The position numbers were made by a program, and so were the translations under genes. 64,000 nucleotides of DNA, from assembly GCF_000002075.1 (NCBI RefSeq), contig NW_004798321.1, forward strand, positions 116,815 through 180,814, written 5' to 3'. Under the pieces are notes generated by a model that was not told the DNA's origin, searched no databases, and saw nothing but the letters and a program-made list of their open reading frames with translations. Numbering within the stretch: the stretch's first letter is position 1; every line of letters begins with the position of its first letter. Source of the stretch: Aplysia californica. Lineage: Eukaryota > Mollusca > Gastropoda > Aplysiida > Aplysiidae. Positions 56,695 to 64,000 of this stretch are shown here, piece by piece.

Positions 56695-56978
56695 GTTGGT
56701 GGTACCAAAGTTCCAACTTCCTCAAGGTGGAAAAAGTGGGAGCTGGCTTCGAATAGGTTGATGTAGGTCGGTGGTGCCAAAGTTTGAGCCTCTTAACGGT
56801 GGAAAAAGTGGGAGCTGGCTTCGAATAGGTTGATGTAGGTCGGTGGTGCCAAAGTTTGAGCCTCTTAACGGTGGAAAAAGTGGGAGCTGGCTTCGAATAG
56901 GTTGATGTAGGTCGGTGGTGCCAAAGTTTGAGCCTCTTAACGGTGGAAAAAGTGGGAGCTGGCTTCGAATAGGTTGAG
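56695..56978 (-). repeat. 72-bp tandem repeat, four copies, open on the minus strand
   Basis: Units start 'aggttgatgtaggtcggtgg'. The last three are almost identical; the first (left-most) is diverged. Since 72 is divisible by three, minus-strand frames stay open (for example YSKPAPTFSTVKRLKLWHHR repeated). I see no start context, splice sites or homology that would make it a gene. Confidence 0.92.
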
Positions 56979-57155
56979 AAAGAAGCACTGGAGTCAGGAA
57001 CTTTTTCAACGATCGTGTTTTCAGTGACTGGAAACAAACTATTGCATGAAACTCTGGACGTTAACAAAGAAAGTTGATGCTGTGCTAAGAGCTGTGACTG
57101 GGGTAGGGAGGAGAGAGAGACGATGTTTTGTATGGGCAAACGTGAGTAAAGGGCA

Positions 57156-57163
57156 GAGCGGGG

Positions 57164-57186
<23 letters not shown>
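57156..57186. repeat. Poly-G tract
   Basis: A run of about 28 G followed by GAGAGA. A poly-Pro minus-strand frame results. Confidence 0.9.
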
Positions 57187-57194
<8 letters not shown>

Positions 57195-58125
57195 GAAACA
57201 AAGGTTTGGAGAGTGATAGCTGTTGGCAAAATCAAACAAGAAAAAAGGTTGACCATGTTTCATTGCGTATAGGACGCGTGTAGGACGCGTGTAGGACGCG
57301 TGTATAGGTAGAGAGCAGGTACACTTGACAGCCAAAGTTTTGGAATAAATATTACGTTCAGCGGATAGGACATACCAACCAGAAAACTCAAGTAAAAGAA
57401 TATGGGTCCCAAAGAATATACTACGGATGTACGCAGAAAAAGATTTCTCATTGCCACAATAGAAATGGTCTCCATCTCATCAACAATCATCTTGACTGCA
57501 TCATCCCCGTCATACAAGCCACACAGGGAGCCAGTTTGTTTCTGGGTCAGTCACTGTAGGATTCAGCAATAACTTTACACAAGGACCATCTGGCCTGTGA
57601 GTATAGAACAAATTCCATTGTTCAAAAAGAATCTGACCAAACTTTCAAAGTAGAAGAGTTCTAGAGAGCAGTTAATAAAACATGGCCGACTAGTAAACAC
57701 CTGTTACTTTTTGTGTTCTTAAACCCAGTCTGTTTATATCAATGTCCTACTGGTTACTCCTAATCATACAACCACCTCTGGGTTTTTCAAAAATCTAATT
57801 TTGTATCTCCCGGATTCTCTGGATCGATAACAACATCTCCCGGATTCTCATGGATAAGACACAGAGGCCACTTTGAAGCCCTGATTTTTGGTCTTACGTA
57901 AAAAGTTGCGTCCAATAAGCAATGATATGTCATATCTTTCAACCTTATCAGATATAGTTAATGTGACGAAATGACGATTCATAAAACATTATGCCACACA
58001 CATGATGATTGATGACTCATGAGGTATACATGTTGATCTGTTACCTTCTCTCCTTTACATTCAAAAGAAAACATAAAATCTGGAACATGTTCATTGTGGG
58101 AGAGTAGGCGGGGGAATAAATTAAT

Positions 58126-58232
58126 AAATAGACTCGCCGTACTGTACACCAGCGAGACTCGCCGTACTGTACACCAGCGAGACTCGCCGTACTGTACACC
58201 AGCAAGACTCGCCGTACTGTACACCAGCGAGA
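58126..58232. repeat. 25-bp minisatellite, four copies
   Basis: 'gactcgccgtactgtacacc' plus 'agcga', repeated four times with one substitution. The inner 'gtactgtac' is partly self-complementary. Confidence 0.95.
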
Positions 58233-60239
58233 CGGGCAACCACTCAACAAACAACAAAACAAAACAACAGGTACAAAAATCTACACGTCCCCAAAACATT
58301 TTTCAGAATCACTTTAGACCGTCATTTTTCTCTTCCTTTCATCTCCGCACTCAGCATCTACCTTTACGCCCTTAGATCTGCCTTCAAAATCACCGTTACA
58401 CGTCGGGAACTCAAACCAGAAATTGCTTATGTACTTAAATAACAAACACCTTCTCAAAACAGGACTCTGCCCCAAACAAGGACAGGCGTTAGAAAAGATG
58501 AGTAGCATCACAGCGCAATGACTTCACTTTTCCAGTGTCAAGGTCATCCGGAACGGTCAGAACAAGGTCTACGGCTGCTGCACTGTTGAGGAAGATCCAA
58601 ATGACCTCGTTCGTTCACCATCCACTGGAAGGCTGTGATAAAAGCCTGATCTACTTCCCAACTTATCTGACTGGATTCTTTTTCTCTCCCACAATGCCAC
58701 ATTGTCCTTCAGCACTACACACTAACACTCCACTTCGGCTGTGTCTGTATTTTGATTTTCTTTCTCTATAAATCAAAAGTTGTGAAGATTTCATGTGCAT
58801 CCTTTCATCACTGCCTTTCTCACCCTGCATCAGGGTATAGGCCATGGACAAACACTTTCCACCTGTCTCGAACCTGGGCTAGCCTCTTAATGTTGTTCCA
58901 TCCTTTACCATAATGTAAAAGAAATCACAGACAGTTCTGTTCTGATTGCCACCTAAAACTTTGCAGTTTAGTGTTGGACAAAGTCATGCTCATGGCTTCA
59001 TATGCACACCAGGGAGAGATGTAGAATGCTGATGTATAGTTACAGAGTACGTGGGAGAGGTATAAATATTGTGCATCCATTCAACTTGCTCAATGCCTGT
59101 GTGTTGGCAAATAAGACAAAGCCAGCAACATATATATATATATGTGTATCTAAATATCTAAATATCTCAAATCAACAAGACAGCAAAGGAGACAAAGCTT
59201 TCTCCAAGATGGTACAGCAAAAACATAGCTCTATGATCAGCTGGTATTGTTCAGATCTTTGACTGTGTGTATTCAAGTCTGCCCTTCTATACAGACAACA
59301 TAGTAACATTACCAGAAAGGAGGGGGTGGGGGGTTGGGAGTGGGAGGGGGTGGGGGTGGTCTGCATACTGGGTCACTTCACACAAGTTACATTAAAGATG
59401 TTTATCAAAAACTTCAACAATACTAAAAACAACTGGCAACGGTTTGCTCAAGTTACAGTTCATTACACTACGACAAGATTGAAACAGACTTGAATATTTA
59501 TCAAAACAAAACGACTGCACAAAAAAATAGGTCACAGTGACAGAGATGACAGTGACGACATGCCCGGGACACATCAGAGCCAGCTGTTGGCTTAGACACA
59601 CTGCGATCTGTAACGACTGGACATGTCTTCAACATACCCACTGAAATGATTCAGATGATTCAGGAGGCTGGCTGTCCTAACCTGCCCATCAGAGTCGACC
59701 CAGGTTGTATGGGATGATACATTTCAGAAAAACAGACGATGATACTCCATCAAACATCTTCCGTACGTGAGAACCGAACTCAATCTACACCACAGATGCC
59801 AGTTTAGAGACATGGTTTCTACAAGGACCATCTTTTCACTCACAATTCAATCTGAACAAAAGACTCCATCTTTCCCTTTTCAGATTGAGAACTACGACTA
59901 CTCTTTACAAAAACTTTCACACCCTGCGAAATATGACCGTGGAACATTTTGAAAAAAAAAAGCAAATCACATTTCCCCGACGGCTGTGCCCATAAGTGAG
60001 TGGCATATGTCGTTGACCATCTTTACAATGAACTCACACATTTATAGTCATATTAAGCGTACTATCTCCTTAGTCTTTTACCACATGTTTTTGTCTCAGT
60101 ACCTTTTCTTCATTGAATTTTCTGAACATTGATACATGCTACAAGCCAGGTTGTAAGTTCCCTGAGGCAGACAATATCTCCATTTCAAAGCACACACTGT
60201 CTCCTACATTATGGGCATTTCTGCCGCGACATCTCTGCT

Positions 60240-60302
60240 CCAATACATCAACAAATACATCAACAAATACATCAACAAATACATCAACAAATACATCAAC
60301 AG
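60240..60302. repeat. 12-bp microsatellite, five copies
   Basis: 'atacatcaacaa' repeated perfectly five times. Confidence 0.95.
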
Positions 60303-60598
60303 GTTACAAAACACGCAGAACCAGCCAGGGAACTGTAGCTGTTCCAGAAAAACAAAATGGATGTCTCGTTTTAAAAAGTGACCGTCTGATCCATGCTGCC
60401 GATAAAAGTTCACTCACAAATGAAAATAAATGATTACGTCTCATTCTCCACGGGATTCTTCTCTGTCCTTCCTTTCTTTCTACAGCTACCTCCTCCCACG
60501 TGTTTACCATCTGTGCAGATACACGCTGTGCTTAATAACTGTTAATGTGATGTCAAGGGACATGACTCTTATCTTTACTGTGGGGACAGGATAATTAA

Positions 60599-60763
60599 GG
60601 GAGTGGCACGCCCTTGGATGACACCAAGGGTTCCGCAGGAAATAGGCGGAGATCGTCTGAGAGACTCACTGAGGTATTCAGTCGGACTGAGGACCACGAC
60701 GAGGCAACACCTATCTTGGACGGGGGGCCCCCTGACAGACCCGACTCATGGGACCGCCAGGTA
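60599..60763 (+). other. GC-rich coding-like block, unknown
   Basis: Read in the frame of TTG at 60614 it gives LDDTKGSAGNRRRSSERL, TEVFSRTEDHDEATPILD and GGPPDRPDSWDRQ. A good donor-like CAG|GTAACT follows at 60763. Composition is unlike the AT-rich surroundings. The frame is closed by a stop just upstream (60596-60598), and the only AG there is weak. It could be a lone exon of an unseen plus-strand gene or a repeat fragment. I do not recognise it. Confidence 0.25.
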
Positions 60764-61000
60764 ACTTTACATGTCAAGAGTCGGGTTGAAAACCCAAAAC
60801 CTGGCCCACAGGGTGTTTGCTCATTAACGTTTACAGAGTTCATGGCTGTAGGTGGACCCTCGTGTCAACTGTATCAACTCAAAAGTTCCCTTCCCCACAT
60901 GTGGATAGTTCAGTCTAACTTTCTGTGACACCGTACATCTCATTTCTCTACAGTTTCTACATCGTGTCTTTGCCACAGGGTATATATATATATATATATA

Positions 61001-61238
61001 TGTGAGGTGTGCTGACAAAATGAGTTACTTCTCGCAATCCACAAATGGAGATATTGGCCAAAAATAGACATTAAGGTCCAATTTGTAGATTTTCTATAGA
61101 TGCCATATTCTTAAAGCGTAACATGCCTTTAATCATTTGATACTTTTAAATTGTAAAATGTTCCCTTATAAGCATGATATATCTATTTCCATAGGGCCTG
61201 AATCCAAAAAGTAACTCTTTTTGTCAGCATGCTTCACA
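61001..61238. mobile_element. MITE family C, copy 3
   Basis: 'tgtgaggtgtgctgacaaaa' after a (TA)n run, and inverted 'ttttgtcagcatgcttcaca' at the right. The core 'tccacaaatggagatattgg' is shared. TA-rich target as for copy 1. Confidence 0.8.
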
Positions 61239-61899
61239 TTTTATATTATAAAAAAGCTGAGATTCATAAACCCAAGGTTGAAAAGAAGGAAAGAGTCTGT
61301 GTAAAAACATCATTCTAGCTGTCCACAGAGGTTGACGTTGAGAGGGGAATCTCATGACCAAAGACAACCATGAACACTGGACTTGCATCTTATTTGATAG
61401 GAAGGAAGAAACTACAAGAACTTTGTCATTCAACAAAACTGGGATAGCTTCTACAAGACAGATCTAATGACACTACATGATCTACAGGAAAAAACCTGAC
61501 ATAACATGTAAAAATAAAATAAATGTCAGAATTGCCATGTTTAAAAACAAAAAGTTTGTGAAAGAGATTCATGACGATCGCATGGTAATTAGCACCCTGG
61601 TGAAGACAAGGTTTGATCTTTTTCAGTTTTTGTTAAACCAAATAACAAGCCACAAATGAAATCACTGACCTTCAGCATCCTCTGCTTTACCAAAACCGAA
61701 GTGGAATTACAGTTTTACCGTCAAGAAATAAATCAACGAAAAGACAGAAAGCACAAAGTTCCAATAAATAATTTCACAAGAGCGTACTCCGTGACAGTCA
61801 AATCTCGTCATCCGAAGGGAGTGACAATCATGTGATCTCTGTCGTGATCTTTGAACATCCTTGTATTTCGAACCTTGAGTATCCACTGAGGTTTTCGTG

Positions 61900-62211
61900 A
61901 CTATAGTTGCCCGTTACACTCCTTCTCTCTCTCCCCCAGTGCACTAAGGTTTTCGTGGCTATAGTTGCCCGTTACACTCCTTCTCTCTCTCCCCCAGTCC
62001 ACTGAGGTTTTCTTCACAATAGCAGCCCGTTAAATCCCCCTCCCCCCCGCCCCCTCCCCATTTCTCATTTCTCTCTCTCCACCAGCCCTGGAGTGAGTGA
62101 GTGACACCTCCTCTCTCTTCCAGCGACCAGCAGACACACACATCGCGACCTGCGCCTCCCTCCCTCTTTCTCCCTCTCTCTCCCTCCCTCCCTCTCTCTC
62201 CCCGCCCCGAG
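61900..62211 (-). other. 3' UTR start of the SGSM-like gene with CT-rich tract
   Basis: Immediately after the stop codon (minus strand) the sequence is GA-rich (CT-rich on plus, 62025-62210). It also holds a duplicated block of about 57 bp near 61885-62000 ('gaggttttcgtg', 'tatagttgcccgttacactc', 'cttctctctctcccccag'). Open frames here are low complexity. Confidence 0.6.
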
Positions 62212-63638
62212 CTACTTGTTGTCGATCAACGTCTGCAGTCTCAGGACCAGCTCCCTCGAGATCTTCAACACTTGCTTTGCATTGTGGTGTTCCGCCATTT
62301 CTGAGAGGAAAGAATTGACACCGCATCGTTACACATTTCTGAGAGGAAAAAATTGACACCGCATGGTTACACATTTCTGAGAGGAAAAAATTGACACAGC
62401 ATCGTTACACATTTCTGAGAGGAAAGAATTGACACTGTATCGTTACACATCGGCAAGAGTAAAAGACCCACAGCTTTTAAATATACAGTGGAACCTACTT
62501 CAGACCACCACCCATTTTTAGACAGGCGGTCCTCTTGGGCAGAGTCATTTATACAGAGATAAAACAGTAAATTAAAAAATGGGAAATGCTCGTTTGTACA
62601 GGTGACTGTTTCGGACAGACTTTTTTCAAAGTAAAGGTTGGACTGTGTGTGGTACTTCACAGAATCTATAAAAACAAGTCATTTTGACATTGTACCCCTC
62701 TTCACTAATGCTACACCTAAAGATCAACATCACAGCAGAAAGACGACAGAGATACTCAAAGAAAATTCCCCCACATGGGAAGGAATTGAACTCAGGTCTT
62801 CTCTGTGCAACAGTAACATGCCTAACCGCTGCGCCACAGACGCTGTGTAGCAGGAGATTTGGGCCAATGGTTGTGGACTAATTACATCTCCTGGGAGACA
62901 TGCCGCTCTCAGATCGACAGAGGATGGCTGGAGGATATGGTGTTCAACAAATCGCTACTACAGAATAACAAAGTTTTATCTGCTCAATACTTTGCTTTGA
63001 GAAATTGGACCTCAAAATTTTCTTTTTTCACAATATGTCAAGCCTTTTCAAACGCAATTGTTTGAATATCTCGAATATAACGATTTTGATAGAGCAGCAG
63101 AGAGAACATTTGGTTTCTGACCTCATGATTCTAGTAACTCAAAACAACCACAAATGTCAAATAGAACTTTGTAATTTTTAGGTAGTGAAATTTAAAAGGA
63201 AGAACAAAAGAGGAAAAGTTGCACAAGTTACCATTGAACAAGTCCGTGAAGTGAAAACAGAAAACAAAAACAAAACAAGCTACCATTGAAAAACTCGATG
63301 ACATCAGTAGGCCTACAGAAAAAACAAAATGTTAGACAAGTTACCATTGAAGAACTTGATGACGTCAGCGAAGAAAAAACAAAAAACAAAAAGTTAGACA
63401 AGTTACCATTGAAGAACTTGATGACGTCAGTAAAAGAAACACAAAAAACAAAACAACGTGCTCAAGTTACCATTGAAGAACTTGATGATGTCGGTGAAGT
63501 CCATGTTGTTGTCCAGGATGATGTCTCGGTACACTTGCACCAGGGCCAGGGCGATGAACAGCACGAAGTGACTGGAGGTCATGTGACGCGCCGCCCAGAT
63601 GGTCTCCCACACAGAGAACACATCATCGTAAACCAGCT
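62212..63638 (-). CDS. SGSM1/2-like TBC-domain RabGAP, last two coding exons
   Basis: Exons are 63638-63471 and 62300-62212 in transcript order, GT-AG and in phase, ending in TAG. They encode [20 protein letters not shown], then [19 protein letters not shown], then [20 protein letters not shown], and [20 protein letters not shown] to TLIDNK at the C-terminus. This is the end of a TBC domain and the closing helix typical of SGSM proteins, which act on Rab and Rap GTPases at membranes. The Arg and Gln fingers of the GAP lie upstream, beyond the right edge, so activity cannot be judged. The intron (62301-63470) has tandem copies of both its donor and its acceptor. SGSM1 versus SGSM2 cannot be decided; other TBC families are less likely because of the [15 protein letters not shown] stretch. 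Confidence 0.9.
62290..62452 (-). repeat. Tandem array of the SGSM last-exon acceptor, 38-bp unit, four copies
   Basis: On the minus strand each unit contains CTTTCCTCTCAG (or CTTTTTCCTCTCAG-like) followed by AAATG. The CAG ends lie opposite genomic 62301, 62339, 62377 and 62415, exactly 38 bp apart. The copy next to the coding sequence (62301) is the one that gives the correct frame. The other three are upstream decoys. Confidence 0.95.
62486..62645. mobile_element. Tigger/pogo-like MITE (SGSM last intron)
   Basis: 'cagtggaacctacttcagac' at the left and 'aaggttggactg' at the right are inverted, and inner 'gacaggcggtc' / 'gtttcggacagac' blocks also relate. The left flank is TA, the right flank TG. 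Non-coding. Confidence 0.7.
63070..63190. mobile_element. Interspersed repeat shared with 13910-14000
   Basis: 'ttttgatagagcag', 'agaacattt', 'ctgacctc', 'agaactttgtaa' and 'aggtagtg' occur in the same order in both places. Ends and class are unclear. Confidence 0.55.
63222..63490 (-). repeat. Tandem array of the SGSM penultimate-exon donor, five copies
   Basis: On the minus strand the exon end (GATGTCATCAAGTTCTTCAATG) and donor GTAACTTG recur downstream of the real donor (63470). Donor GT lies at about 63406, 63344, 63283 (changed to GTAGCT) and 63231. Spacing is 52-64 bp. The exon-derived part in each copy is about 20-25 bases; the linking sequence is GTTTTTTGTTT-like. Confidence 0.93.
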
Positions 63639-63682
63639 CTGTGTGTGGGGGGGTGGGGGAGGGGGGAGGAGGGAGAGAGACA

Positions 63683-63740
63683 TAAGATAAGATAAGATAA
63701 GATAATACTTTATTATCCCAGAGGGAAATTTTCCTTGGCT
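63683..63740 (-). mobile_element. Non-LTR retrotransposon/SINE 3' end with (TTATC)n tail
   Basis: On the plus strand: (GATAA)n, 'tactttattatcccagaggg', then 'aaatttt'. Read on the minus strand this is the widespread 'aatttccctctgggataata' 3' end followed by a short tandem tail, as in RTE/L2-type LINEs and their SINEs. The 5' part is not traceable. Confidence 0.7.
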
Positions 63741-64000
63741 GTACAGGACCGTAAAACGTCATGCAGGTATACATAAAAAGTTTAAATTATATATTACTCT
63801 AATTAAAATTCAATATGAAAAGAGAAATAAAGCTGACAAAATGTACGTTCACATCAGATGCATCATTCAACCACATGCAGGAATTTGATTACAAGACCTG
63901 TGGAGTTATATATATATATATAGATATATACATACTCTAAGAGCAACACACATCTATACTCATTTTGACTGTACAGGGATTAAAAAACACTTCTTCGTAT
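63740..64000. other. Intron of the SGSM-like gene up to the window edge
   Basis: AT-rich with a (TA)n run at about 63907-63920. No exon is seen before the edge; upstream SGSM exons must lie further right. Confidence 0.6.

Noticed and set aside
62097-62374. Gln/Glu/Arg-rich or Ser/Pro-rich frames over the SGSM last exon
   Set aside because: They run through the GA/CT tract and the 38-bp acceptor repeats; the conserved TBC C-terminus uses a different frame and stops at 62212.

Overview
The window looks like nuclear DNA of a marine invertebrate, most likely a mollusc and probably a gastropod. This is an inference. It rests on intron-rich bilaterian genes, AT-rich introns, abundant CA/TG, CTTT and ATT microsatellites, tRNA-derived SINEs and many short inverted-repeat (MITE-like) elements. 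There are no bacterial operons, CRISPR arrays or viral genes. I recognise no retrovirus-like element.

Four protein-coding genes can be supported exon by exon. Left to right they are: (1) UBE2G1, a class-G ubiquitin-conjugating E2, + strand, five coding exons from 4004 to 9249, 167 aa; (2) an XNDC1-like protein with an XRCC1 N-terminal domain, - strand, nine coding exons from 25813 down to 15884, 911 aa, ending in two C2HC (UBZ4-type) zinc fingers; (3) NTAQ1 (WDYHV1), the N-terminal glutamine amidohydrolase of the Arg/N-degron pathway, + strand, six coding exons from 28116 to 32031, 204 aa; (4) the last two coding exons of an SGSM1/2-like TBC (RabGAP) protein, - strand, 63638 to 62212, with the rest beyond the right edge. 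UBE2G1 and XNDC1 converge. XNDC1 and NTAQ1 are divergent, about 2.3 kb between start codons. NTAQ1 and SGSM converge across about 30 kb of repeat-rich DNA. Three of the four have ubiquitin or degron links.

The rest is repeats. Two SINE families share a 3' tail. At least eight inverted-repeat families or singletons are present, several in two to five copies. Between NTAQ1 and SGSM lies a satellite array of about 12.4 kb (about 35.47-47.93 kb) with a unit of about 53 bp, several monomer classes, a recurring class order and a larger 2.7-3.4 kb superrepeat. A small minisatellite at 52.6-52.86 kb consists only of the A-box half of the tRNA-derived SINE head.

The most unusual pattern is that all four genes carry short tandem duplications spanning an exon-intron boundary. 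UBE2G1 intron 3 and the last SGSM intron have arrays at both ends, multiplying donor and acceptor motifs. XNDC1 intron 4 and NTAQ1 intron 1 have duplicated donors. In UBE2G1 two of the copies form complete 36-nt exon-like units with their own acceptor and donor. Two assembly gaps (38216-38479 and 51882-51981) interrupt the window.
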